The notes beneath the pieces are model-generated. The model worked only from the letters and a program-made list of their open reading frames with translations. It was not told the DNA's origin and did no database searches. Below are positions 32,739-40,054 of a stretch of DNA of 64,000 bases, piece by piece. Position 1 is the stretch's first letter. Each line of letters starts with the position of its first letter. The DNA comes from Anaeromicropila populeti (lineage in GTDB: Bacteria > Bacillota > Clostridia > Lachnospirales > Lachnospiraceae). The stretch spans positions 1 to 64,000 of the forward strand of contig NZ_FOYZ01000005.1 of assembly GCF_900112775.1 (NCBI RefSeq), written 5' to 3'. The position numbers and the translations under genes were made by a program.

Positions 32739-34067
32739 ATGCCGGATGGATATCCCTATTGGAAAGTTGCAATTATATTTGTACTAATTGTAATAGAAGC
32801 TGTTATATCAGCTGGCTATGCAGCACTTAATACGGTTAATGAAAATCAGGTACGAAAGAGAGCCGAGGAAAGCAAAGGTGACAAGCGATCTCTTCAAATA
32901 TTAGCCCTATTACTGGAGCCGAACAGGTACATAAGTTTATTTGAAGTGCTCTTGACAGGGACAAGTATTATGATTGGAATTTTGTTTTCCACAAGTATGT
33001 ATGAAGAACTGGATCAATATGTGGAAGGTTTATTTGGAATCCAGGAGGGAGCCATTATTAATGGAATTGTTATTATCGTAGTTTTGGCTGTCTTGCTTTA
33101 TGTAACGATTTTTTTTGGTAATATACTTCCAAGAAGGCTTGCTATGGTGAACCCAGAAGCAAGTGCATATGCCTTTGTACGGGTAATGAATGGTCTGCTA
33201 TTTTGTTTCAGGCCAGTGCTGTTTATTTTTAATTTATCAACAAAAGCATTTATGTTTATTTTTCGGCTCCCCCAGAAGGAAGCTGGAGATAATGTGACAG
33301 AAGATGAGATTATTTCAATTGTCAATGAAGGGCACGAGCAGGGAATTCTGGAAGATAGTGAAGCAGAGATGATTTCTAATATCATTGAATTTGACGAGAA
33401 AGAAGTTATGGATGTTATGACTCATCGAAAGAAGATTATTTCTGTAGATGCTAATATGGATATTGAAAGTGCAATGCATTATTTATTGGAACGAAAGTTT
33501 TCACGTTTTCCTGTCTATGACGAAGATAGTGAGAATATTGTTGGAACCATTCATGTGAAGGATCTGACACGGTATTATCTGTCAGAAAAAAAGGATTTGG
33601 TTTCAGTTAGAGAGATTGCCAGTCCGCCTTATATGGTGCCCGATACTCAAAGCATCAATGTACTGCTTAACGATATGAGGGCTAAGAAAGTGCATATGGC
33701 AATTGCAGTAGATGAGTATGGGCAGATTGCAGGTTTGGTAACGATGGAAGATATTCTTGAGGAAATCGTAGGGAATATTTTGGATGAACATGATGTGGAA
33801 GAGAAAATGATTGTCCGCCACGGTGAAGGCCGATATCTGATGAAAGGACTTACCCCATTAGAGGAAGTGGAGGATGTTCTTGGAATTTCATTTGAACAGG
33901 ATGAGTATGATACCGTAAATGGATTTTTAATCTCTATGCTGGGTCATATTCCTAGCGACAATGAAAAGGTTGTATTAAATTATGAAGGATATCGCTTTTA
34001 TATTGTAGATGTAGAGAATAAAATGATACGTTATGTGCGGGTAGTAAAGGATAACCCAACAGAATGA
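32739..34067 (+). CDS. CNNM/CorC-HlyC family membrane protein with CBS pair
   Basis: A 442-residue protein of the hemolysin-III-like/CorC family, linked to Mg or Co export in characterised members. An N-terminal CNNM (DUF21) domain has about four membrane segments to residue 150, with a typical ALNTVNENQVRKRAEE reentrant stretch. After an acidic VTEDEIISIVNEGHEQG linker come two CBS domains (FSRFPVYDEDSENIVGTIH and MAIAVDEYGQIAGLVTMEDI) and a C-terminal CorC_HlyC domain with DEYDTVNGFLISMLGHIP. The ATG follows AAAGAGGAG. A terminator lies 20 bases after the stop. Confidence 0.9.
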   Translation: MPDGYPYWKVAIIFVLIVIEAVISAGYAALNTVNENQVRKRAEESKGDKRSLQILALLLEPNRYISLFEVLLTGTSIMIGILFSTSMYEELDQYVEGLFGIQEGAIINGIVIIVVLAVLLYVTIFFGNILPRRLAMVNPEASAYAFVRVMNGLLFCFRPVLFIFNLSTKAFMFIFRLPQKEAGDNVTEDEIISIVNEGHEQGILEDSEAEMISNIIEFDEKEVMDVMTHRKKIISVDANMDIESAMHYLLERKFSRFPVYDEDSENIVGTIHVKDLTRYYLSEKKDLVSVREIASPPYMVPDTQSINVLLNDMRAKKVHMAIAVDEYGQIAGLVTMEDILEEIVGNILDEHDVEEKMIVRHGEGRYLMKGLTPLEEVEDVLGISFEQDEYDTVNGFLISMLGHIPSDNEKVVLNYEGYRFYIVDVENKMIRYVRVVKDNPTE

Positions 34068-34086
34068 CGAAATAAGGATAAGATAG

Positions 34087-34109
34087 AAGTCCCACTTTGT
34101 GGGACTTTT
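34087..34109 (+). terminator. Rho-independent terminator
   Basis: AAGTCCCAC and GTGGGACTT form a 9-base stem with a 3-base loop, followed by TTC. It ends the CorC/HlyC-type gene. Confidence 0.8.
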
Positions 34110-34143
34110 CATATGTGTAAGGCTTTCGATTTACAAAGAGGAA

Positions 34144-34170
34144 AGCAGCCATATATGAAATATGGCTGCT
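34144..34170 (+). terminator. Second hairpin after the CorC-type gene
   Basis: AGCAGCCATAT and ATATGGCTGCT form an 11-base perfect stem with a 5-base loop and are followed by TCTTGTG. The T-tract is poor, so this may be a stability hairpin and not a terminator. Confidence 0.5.
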
Positions 34171-34308
34171 TCTTGTGTACTGCTTTAGTGTATAATAGGG
34201 TGGGAGTAGAAAGTGTGATTCACTTTCTATAAAACAAGTATATAGGAAAAATGTGAATATTTTGTGAAAGGATTATGTAAATTTTGTGGATTACCCAGCA
34301 GTCAAAAA

Positions 34309-34340
34309 CAAAACCTTTGGAAATGTATCCAAAGGTTTTG
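34309..34340. repeat. Perfect 13-bp hairpin before rlmH
   Basis: CAAAACCTTTGGA and TCCAAAGGTTTTG form a 13-base stem with a 6-base loop. On the plus strand the stem itself ends in TTTTG, so it can act as a terminator or backup; on the minus strand the same is true. No gene directly abuts it. Confidence 0.65.
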
Positions 34341-34529
34341 CAGCTCTATTTTTATATGAATGTTGGGGAGGAGAAAGTGAATTGTTAGTTATCACTATCT
34401 TAGTTAAAATTATACAAAACAAATATGTGCAAAGTATGTCGGCATTGAAAACATAATATGAACTTTTTTGTTCACATTATTTGAACATATTGAAAGGCTG
34501 CTAGTTAAATAAAAGGAAAGGTTGTTGTT

Positions 34530-35009
34530 ATGAAAATATCAGTATTATGTGTTGGAAAAATAAAGGAAAAATATTTTGCACAGGGAATCGGGGAATATGA
34601 AAAGCGGTTAAGCCGGTACTGTAAGTTAGATATTATAGAAGTGGCAGATGAGAAAACACCAGATCAGGCAAGTCTGGCAGAAGAAGCACTGATTAAGAAA
34701 AAGGAAGGAGAACGCCTGGCAAAATACATTAAGGATGACTCTTATGTCATTGCCCTTGCCATTGAAGGACAGCAAATGGATTCAGTGGAATTCTCAAAGG
34801 CAATTGAGCAGCTTGGTATTCATGGGGTAAGCCATATTGTATTTGTAATTGGTGGATCTTTGGGACTGGATATGGACATTTTGAAACGTGCAGATAAAAA
34901 ACTCAGCTTTTCCAAAATGACGTTTCCCCATCAGATGATGCGGATGATTTTGCTGGAGCAGGTATATCGTGGGTACAGGATTATGAAGGGGGAACCGTAT
35001 CATAAGTAG
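34530..35009 (+). CDS. rlmH: 23S rRNA pseudouridine(1915) N3-methyltransferase
   Basis: A small SPOUT-family methyltransferase that modifies helix 69 of 23S rRNA on the assembled ribosome. 159 residues, normal for RlmH. It starts [16 protein letters not shown] and has [28 protein letters not shown] for SAM binding, [20 protein letters not shown] and the invariant end GEPYHK. GGAAAGG lies 8-14 bases before the ATG. It appears to be a single gene. Confidence 0.97.
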   Translation: MKISVLCVGKIKEKYFAQGIGEYEKRLSRYCKLDIIEVADEKTPDQASLAEEALIKKKEGERLAKYIKDDSYVIALAIEGQQMDSVEFSKAIEQLGIHGVSHIVFVIGGSLGLDMDILKRADKKLSFSKMTFPHQMMRMILLEQVYRGYRIMKGEPYHK

Positions 35010-35178
35010 GGGACGTTTTATTAAATTTGGTTACAAATTAGAGGCAGGTTATTTAGAAGGCTGCTAGGTTTAAATCTCGTCGAATGCAATAACGAAAAAA
35101 GGAATCAAATATCCAGCTCTTGTTTCATGGTATATGCTAATTAATTTAACTGTGTTCAGATAACATAGAATTAATACA

Positions 35179-36537
35179 TTAAGATAATAAAGTAAGCAAA
35201 CGATTAGAGTTTTGATTCCATTGGGTCATAAGAGATTCTGCGATTTGTTCTAAGATACTGCTTTTTGACACTTGTAGTACTTCTTTTTCCATATCGGTAT
35301 CTCGTATTCTGCTTTCCGCATACTGTATATTTTCTGATGTATTATCGGTAGTAGCAATTGTATGTTCTAATCTATTTTGATAAGCACCTAGGGCGGATCT
35401 TCCATTCGATACTTTGGTAATTGCATTATCGATGATAGATATTGATGCATTGGCTTTGGGCTGTGTAAGGACAGACAACTTATCAATGCCAAGATGCTCT
35501 GTTGTTACATTAGTGATATCAATTTGTATGCTTTGAAAACGGTTGCTTCCTAATTGAAAATTTAGAGGTAAAAATAAATTTTTTTCAGCTCCTTCTCCAT
35601 GCACATAAAGATTAAATGTGCCTGAATTACCGATAGGCCAATCACGGTTCGCCAATTCAGGTCGATTATCAATGATATATAGTTTAGCACCATCAGAAGA
35701 AAACTGAGAGAAGTGATCTACAAATTTGGTAGTACTATTTTGTTCTGAAGGGTCAAATATATGGCTTGAAGTTCCATACGCAGTTTCAATAATCTTGTTA
35801 ACTAAGTCAGTTCCATTAGTTAATGAACTAACATCTACCTCCATAATTGGATTCCTTTCATTAAGATGAGAAGTGTCTGGAGTACCATTTACGAAACGTA
35901 CACTATATACTTTATCACACGTACAGCAAGTATAACTGAAACCATTCTCAGCTAATTTGGCTACATCACTAGCTGAACTGATATTACTAAAATCAACAAG
36001 TGCACCTGCATATGTTTGTCCGTCAAACATATACCTATAAGTTAGCCCTCCACTAGTTGTAACATCTTGAACAAAATTTTTTAGGGATTCCGACTTAACT
36101 AAGTACCCTTCCTTATCATATCTTCCAGCAAGCAAAGAGATTTCATTAAATTCTGTTTCATTGGCTATCGTATCAATTTCTTGAAGATGCAGAGAGATTT
36201 CGTCTTGAATCAGTTGCCTATCATCGTCAGTATAAACATCATTAGCAGCTTTTACAGATAGTTCTCTACATCTTTGTAAAAGGCTATGTATCTCATTCAT
36301 ACCTCCCTCAGCTGTTTGAATTAACGATATGCCATCCTGAGTATTTTTTGATGCTTGCTCTAATCCTCTAATCTGACCTCGCATTTTTTCTGAGATAGAT
36401 AAGCCAGCAGCATTATCGGCAGACCTATTAATATAATAACCAGTTGATAATTGTTCTATTGATTGTGCTTTATTGTTACTGATTGACTTAAAGTGGTTAT
36501 ATATATTTATTGATTCTAAATTATGATTGATAATCAT
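35179..36537 (-). CDS. Orphan flagellin-like protein
   Basis: A 452-residue flagellin. The N-terminal D0/D1 part is well conserved: INRSADNAAGLSISEKMRGQ, ASKNTQDGISLIQTAEGGMN and RCRELSVKAANDVYTDDDRQ. The middle (about 140-370) is variable, with GGLTYRYMFDGQTYAGALV and a Cys pair in YTCCTCDK, unusual for an extracellular filament protein. The C-terminal D0/D1 has NGRSALGAYQNRLEHTIATT and TDMEKEVLQVSKSSILEQI, but ends SLMTQWNQNSNRLLTLLS, more divergent than usual. GGGAG precedes the ATG at 36537; the longer frame adds a leader with no ribosome site. No other flagellar genes are in the window, so it may be a minor or specialised flagellin. Confidence 0.85.
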   Translation of the reverse strand: MIINHNLESINIYNHFKSISNNKAQSIEQLSTGYYINRSADNAAGLSISEKMRGQIRGLEQASKNTQDGISLIQTAEGGMNEIHSLLQRCRELSVKAANDVYTDDDRQLIQDEISLHLQEIDTIANETEFNEISLLAGRYDKEGYLVKSESLKNFVQDVTTSGGLTYRYMFDGQTYAGALVDFSNISSASDVAKLAENGFSYTCCTCDKVYSVRFVNGTPDTSHLNERNPIMEVDVSSLTNGTDLVNKIIETAYGTSSHIFDPSEQNSTTKFVDHFSQFSSDGAKLYIIDNRPELANRDWPIGNSGTFNLYVHGEGAEKNLFLPLNFQLGSNRFQSIQIDITNVTTEHLGIDKLSVLTQPKANASISIIDNAITKVSNGRSALGAYQNRLEHTIATTDNTSENIQYAESRIRDTDMEKEVLQVSKSSILEQIAESLMTQWNQNSNRLLTLLS

Positions 36538-36567
36538 CACTTTCACTCCCGTACAAAATATAAGTAT

Positions 36568-36596
36568 AATATACCACAAATATCATAAAATGACAA
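36568..36596 (-). promoter_or_regulatory. Sigma-A type promoter of the flagellin gene
   Basis: On the minus strand TTGTCA, a 17-base spacer and TATATT, giving a leader of about 25 bases. I see no sigma-28 type TAAA/CCGATA promoter, which is unexpected for a flagellin. Confidence 0.6.
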
Positions 36597-36712
36597 TAAT
36601 AAACGGTTTTTATAGAAAATAATAGCAAAATATAAAGTTTTTTGAATTACATGATTAAGTTAAACATATTACTATGAACTTAAAGATATATTATATTAGT
36701 TAAACAGTAGTA

Positions 36713-36753
36713 TATAATAATGTTAATGTGGCATACTACTGTTAAAACATACT
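36713..36753. promoter_or_regulatory. 11-bp inverted repeat between divergent genes
   Basis: AACAGTAGTAT and ATACTACTGTT are perfect arms with a 19-base gap, in the region between the flagellin gene and the 46-codon gene. A related half site, CATACTATAGTTAA, follows. This looks like an operator region controlling one or both genes. Confidence 0.45.
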
Positions 36754-36783
36754 ATAGTTAAAATCTGAAATGAGGTAAACAAT

Positions 36784-36924
36784 ATGGATGACGCAATAAA
36801 GAAAAGCCTTCCTCAGCAAGGTTCTCAAAAAAGCAGGGACAGAAGTGGATTAGAAAGTGATCCTGGTACAAAAAATACAGAATTTAAAAAGCACTGGCAT
36901 CAGAATATAAAGAAAGTAGATTAG
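36784..36924 (+). CDS. Small basic protein, 46 residues
   Basis: A short gene supported by a GAGG ribosome site before its ATG, a TAG stop and a strong terminator 31 bases later. The product is hydrophilic and basic: it starts MDDAIKKSLPQQGSQKSRDR and ends EFKKHWHQNIKKVD, with a His/Trp-containing tail. No membrane segment or signal. No family recognised. It is divergent from the flagellin gene and shares its operator-like region. Confidence 0.6.
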   Translation: MDDAIKKSLPQQGSQKSRDRSGLESDPGTKNTEFKKHWHQNIKKVD

Positions 36925-36955
36925 ATTTGTCAGGCAAAAGGAAAATGTAGTATCT

Positions 36956-36988
36956 GGCTATAGGCTTATAGAAGTCTATAGCCTTTTT
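36956..36988 (+). terminator. Rho-independent terminator after the 46-codon gene
   Basis: GGCTATAG and CTATAGCC pair and are followed by TTTTT. Its only upstream plus-strand gene is the 46-codon one. Confidence 0.85.
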
Positions 36989-37003
36989 GCATATTTGGTA
37001 AAA

Positions 37004-37043
37004 TTACCATTCAGACATCATATTTACCATTCAAACATTATAT
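37004..37043 (+). repeat. 20-base tandem direct repeat before the methyltransferase-like gene
   Basis: Two adjacent copies of TTACCATTCARACATYATAT, differing at two positions, with a third partial start (TTGCATT). A TTGACA hexamer lies 7 bases further at 37051, so the repeats may be an activator site just upstream of a promoter. Confidence 0.55.
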
Positions 37044-37206
37044 TTGCATTTTGACAGAAATAATACCAGATTCTTTACATATATATTAAAATAATTAAGT
37101 ATATAATTTTTTATTTGCATTATTGGTTTTTTTATGTATGATATTAATATAGAGTATATGATAAATATTCCAATTGGGATAAAATAGACATGATTAGGGA
37201 GGCAAT

Positions 37207-38232
37207 GTGAAGAGCGCAAATGAGGAGTTGAAAAGAATTACAGACATTATATTGACTAGAGAGGAGGAATATGGGGAATTAAAAAATGCTTGTGATGATT
37301 TATTTCAGTTTTTTTTGGAATTGTCAGATCTGAATCTGGAGAGCGAAGAGTCTAAGAAGGATTATTTTCTTCCAGGAGGTAAGGCAATTGGTACGGTTTG
37401 GGCTGGAATGTGCGTTAAAGAATTTATGAGGACAAAAAAGTTCCTTACAGGTATTTACAAAGCAGTCCAGCGGGCACAGGAACGATTTTCTGGTCAGCCA
37501 GTTCACATTCTATATGCGGGTTCTGGACCATTTGGGACGTTGTTGGTTCCTTTGACAACAAGGTTTCAGCCAGAAGAGATTCAAATCACGTTTCTGGAGA
37601 TTAATGAAGAGAGTCTAGAGAAGTTAAAACGGATTATAAAAGAACTGGAGATAGATTCCTATGTAAAGGATATTGTATTGTGTGATGCATCGGATTATCA
37701 GGTTGACAGACAGGACCCGATACATATGGTGGTGACAGAAACCATGCAGAGAGCTTTGTACAAAGAACCACAGGTTTCCATTACAGCAAATCTAGTTCCA
37801 CAGATGGCAGAAGGAGGCATACTGATACCACAAAATATTAAGATTGATGCATCGCTTCTGGATTCTAAGCGGGATTTGGAAAGAATGACAGGTGTAGAGG
37901 GTGCAGAGCAGGATTTTTCTTTCTATATAGATACGATACTGGAGTTAAATCAGACAAGTATAAAAGAATACAGTAGAGAAACTCATACGTTTCCAGAGTG
38001 TGAAGTATATCTGCCCGACAAGATGGAAGACAGATTCGACAGCTTCAGCTTATTCACTGATATACAGGTTTTTGAAGATGAAATACTTACATACATGCAA
38101 TGTTCTTTAAATATGCCATATCATATTATGAAGAAAAGAGTCATGGAAGCTGAAAGTGCAGGCAGAAGAAAAATTGGATTGCAGTATATGGTAGGTGAAG
38201 TGCCAGGTTTTCAATATCGATGGCTTTCATAG
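37207..38232 (+). CDS. SAM-dependent methyltransferase-like protein, PRMT-like
   Basis: A 341-residue soluble protein. After a helical N-terminus (to about 80) comes VHILYAGSGPFGTLLVPLTT, a class I SAM-binding motif, followed by ITFLEINEESLEKLKRII with the acidic ribose-binding residue. MVVTETMQRALYKEPQVSIT and QMAEGGILIPQNIKI resemble the catalytic loop and downstream strand of protein arginine methyltransferase-like enzymes. The C-terminal half is beta-rich, ending PGFQYRWLS. GGGAGG precedes the GTG start. It is upstream of tail-collar and discoidin-like genes; whether it modifies them is unknown. A small-molecule methyltransferase is equally possible. Confidence 0.65.
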   Translation: MKSANEELKRITDIILTREEEYGELKNACDDLFQFFLELSDLNLESEESKKDYFLPGGKAIGTVWAGMCVKEFMRTKKFLTGIYKAVQRAQERFSGQPVHILYAGSGPFGTLLVPLTTRFQPEEIQITFLEINEESLEKLKRIIKELEIDSYVKDIVLCDASDYQVDRQDPIHMVVTETMQRALYKEPQVSITANLVPQMAEGGILIPQNIKIDASLLDSKRDLERMTGVEGAEQDFSFYIDTILELNQTSIKEYSRETHTFPECEVYLPDKMEDRFDSFSLFTDIQVFEDEILTYMQCSLNMPYHIMKKRVMEAESAGRRKIGLQYMVGEVPGFQYRWLS

Positions 38233-38264
38233 TATTTAATTATGGAATTGGAAAAGGAAATTAG

Positions 38265-38372
38265 ATGATATATTTGGCTAATAGCCATTTATATTGTTTG
38301 ATGATAAAGACGGAAGAACAGGAGGACAGTATAAAGTATTTAAAGCAAAATGCAAATGAATATAGAAAGTGA
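38265..38372 (+). CDS. Possible 35-residue peptide
   Basis: An ATG with AAGGA 6 bases upstream opens a 35-codon frame, starting MIYLANSHLYCLMIKTEEQ and ending YLKQNANEYRK. The stop is 10 bases before the next gene, so ribosomes could pass on. The product is short and has no recognised family. It may be a leader peptide or chance. Confidence 0.35.
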   Translation: MIYLANSHLYCLMIKTEEQEDSIKYLKQNANEYRK

Positions 38373-38381
38373 GGAGAACAC

Positions 38382-38627
38382 ATGGATGAACCATTTTTAG
38401 GAGAGATAGAATTGTTTCCATACGGTTTTGCACCACGTGGGTGGTTATTGTGTAATGGAGCATTATTAGCTGTAACTAGTAATCAAGCACTTTATTCCCT
38501 TATAGGTAATAAGTACGGGGGGAGTGCTGTTACTACGTTTGCAGTTCCAAATTTGTTGGGAGCCGAGCCAGTTCCCTATATGAACTATTATATAGCCATT
38601 ACGGGGTTGTATCCACAAAGATCTTAA
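38382..38627 (+). CDS. Mini tail-collar (Mdp-like) protein 1
   Basis: An 81-residue member of the phage tail-collar family (PF07484-type), known in bacteria as microcystin-dependent or Mdp proteins. FLGEIELFPYGFAPRGWLLC and ALYSLIGNKYGGSAVTTFAV are the collar motif. Usual Mdp proteins are about 170 residues and end in a strand such as NFCIALQGIFPSRS; here the matching end YYIAITGLYPQRS follows the collar directly, so the middle His-rich loop is absent. No signal peptide. GAGGAG precedes the ATG. The neighbour downstream is a homologous copy. Confidence 0.85.
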   Translation: MDEPFLGEIELFPYGFAPRGWLLCNGALLAVTSNQALYSLIGNKYGGSAVTTFAVPNLLGAEPVPYMNYYIAITGLYPQRS

Positions 38628-38733
38628 CTGAAACAAGGAAGTATCTTATTAAGGTCGGAGAAAGTAATAAGTATCATAGTTGTGAATTTACAAAAATACA
38701 ATTAGAATGTTAAAGATAAAGGAGAAAAATATT

Positions 38734-38979
38734 ATGGAAGAACCATTTGTAGGAATGATAGAGTTGTTTCCTTATGATTTTGTACCAGAGGGATGGGCGT
38801 TATGTGCTGGACAGGCGATGTCGATTATGCAGAATCAGGCATTATATTCATTAATTGGAGTAAAGTATGGTGGTAATGCAAGTACAACGTTTAATTTGCC
38901 TGACTTGAGAAACGCAGTGCCAATACCAGGTATGAGGTTTTGTATTTCAATGCAGGGGCTTTATCCAGTGAGATCATAA
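38734..38979 (+). CDS. Mini tail-collar (Mdp-like) protein 2
   Basis: The second 81-residue copy, about half identical to the first: FVGMIELFPYDFVPEGWALC, ALYSLIGVKYGGNASTTFNL and the short end RFCISMQGLYPVRS. AAAGGAG lies upstream of the ATG at 38734, so the in-frame ATG at 38707 is rejected. The two copies arose by duplication and both lack the central loop. Like its twin it has no export signal. The discoidin/cadherin-like gene starts 18 bases after its stop. Confidence 0.85.
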   Translation: MEEPFVGMIELFPYDFVPEGWALCAGQAMSIMQNQALYSLIGVKYGGNASTTFNLPDLRNAVPIPGMRFCISMQGLYPVRS

Positions 38980-38997
38980 AGAGGGGGGTGGAATAAT

Positions 38998-39999
38998 ATG
39001 GTGAATTTATTATTAGGTAAGCCTTGTACAGCAAGCAGCTATGTTCTGCCTTATGAACCAGCCAGAGCAGTAGATGGAGTATCAACATCAGTAGATCCTA
39101 CAAGCCGGTGGCTGTGCAATACGTTACCAGGTTGGATGCAAGTTGATTTGGGAAAGAATTATTTGGTCAATCGATGGGTTGTAAGGAATATGGGCAACGT
39201 TATGGGATGGAATACTTATCCCAATGGCGGATATAATATGTCTGACTATAAATTACAGTATATGAATACTGCAAATGGCACATGGATTGATATGGACGGT
39301 GTGGTAAGTAATACAAATGCTATTACAGATCGGACTTTTCCAGATCAAATTGTGCGATATGTGCGTTTATATGTTACAAAGGGTTTAAATATTAATCCAC
39401 AACTGGCTTCTTGTATGGAATTCGAAGTTTATGAGCATCCAAGTGCAGATCTTACAAGTATTCAGGTGGCGGGAGGAACTTTGGAACCAGTGTTTGCATC
39501 CAATGTGACAAGTTATACAGTTAACCTAGGATATGATACAGAAGAGTTTGCGTTAAATCCAGTTGCAAAGGATCCAAATGCTACTGTTGTAATGACTGTT
39601 GACGGATCAGTTGTGCATCCTAACAGTTGTATTGAAATTGAGCCTGGAACAAGTATGGCGGTTACAATTACCGTAACAGCTGGAAATGGATCTGTTCAGA
39701 AGGTTTATACGGTGAATGCAGTGAGAGCAAGTAGTCCGTATTTGGAAAGTTTATTTACAGATCCTGAGTTATCCCCAAGTTTTAGTTCCAAGGTGTATTC
39801 ATATAACTTGAATGCTGTAGGTAGATCGTCAATAGAGTTGATTTATATAGGCTCTGCTGCTGATTTTACAATCAATGGAAATATTATAACAACATATCCC
39901 TATTCGTTTGATATTACAACAGAAAGTTCTATTACAATTGTTACTACTTCAACATATGGTGTGGATTCTAGAACTTATAAAATTACATTAATAAAATAA
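38998..39999 (+). CDS. F5/8-type C (discoidin) protein with cadherin-like domains
   Basis: A 333-residue beta-rich protein. Residues 1-150 are a discoidin/F5-8C carbohydrate-binding fold: KPCTASSYVLPYEPARAVDG, PGWMQVDLGKNYLVNRWVV and QIVRYVRLYVTKGLN. Two cadherin-like beta-sandwich domains (PF12733 type) follow, about 152-240 (LTSIQVAGGTLEPVFASNVT) and 248-333 (YLESLFTDPELSPSFSSKVY). These domains normally occur in secreted proteins, but the N-terminus MVNLLLGKPC is too short and polar to be a signal. It follows the mini-collar genes by 18 bases with GAGGGGGG before the ATG. Confidence 0.8.
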   Translation: MVNLLLGKPCTASSYVLPYEPARAVDGVSTSVDPTSRWLCNTLPGWMQVDLGKNYLVNRWVVRNMGNVMGWNTYPNGGYNMSDYKLQYMNTANGTWIDMDGVVSNTNAITDRTFPDQIVRYVRLYVTKGLNINPQLASCMEFEVYEHPSADLTSIQVAGGTLEPVFASNVTSYTVNLGYDTEEFALNPVAKDPNATVVMTVDGSVVHPNSCIEIEPGTSMAVTITVTAGNGSVQKVYTVNAVRASSPYLESLFTDPELSPSFSSKVYSYNLNAVGRSSIELIYIGSAADFTINGNIITTYPYSFDITTESSITIVTTSTYGVDSRTYKITLIK

Positions 40000-40054
40000 G
40001 TATTGGGTAATTAATAGTTGAATTTAATTATTGATTTATGTAAGGAGGCATATT

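Larger units (their letters stand above)
34068..34529. other. 462-base intergenic stretch with three hairpins
   Basis: Contains no open frame with a ribosome site. It holds a terminator and two further strong hairpins, listed separately, and an AT-rich leader with a loose ATGAAC/GTTCAC inverted repeat just before rlmH. A small RNA could be made here, but no clear promoter for one was found. Confidence 0.5.

Noticed and set aside
37004-37043. Direct repeats as a replication origin or iteron array
   Set aside because: Only two 20-base copies, with no replication gene or DnaA-box cluster nearby; a promoter-upstream site fits better.
38382-38979. Prophage tail module
   Set aside because: No capsid, terminase, portal, tape measure or integrase genes are present. 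The collar-like genes are small, duplicated and next to a wall-anchored protein, so they are not part of a phage.
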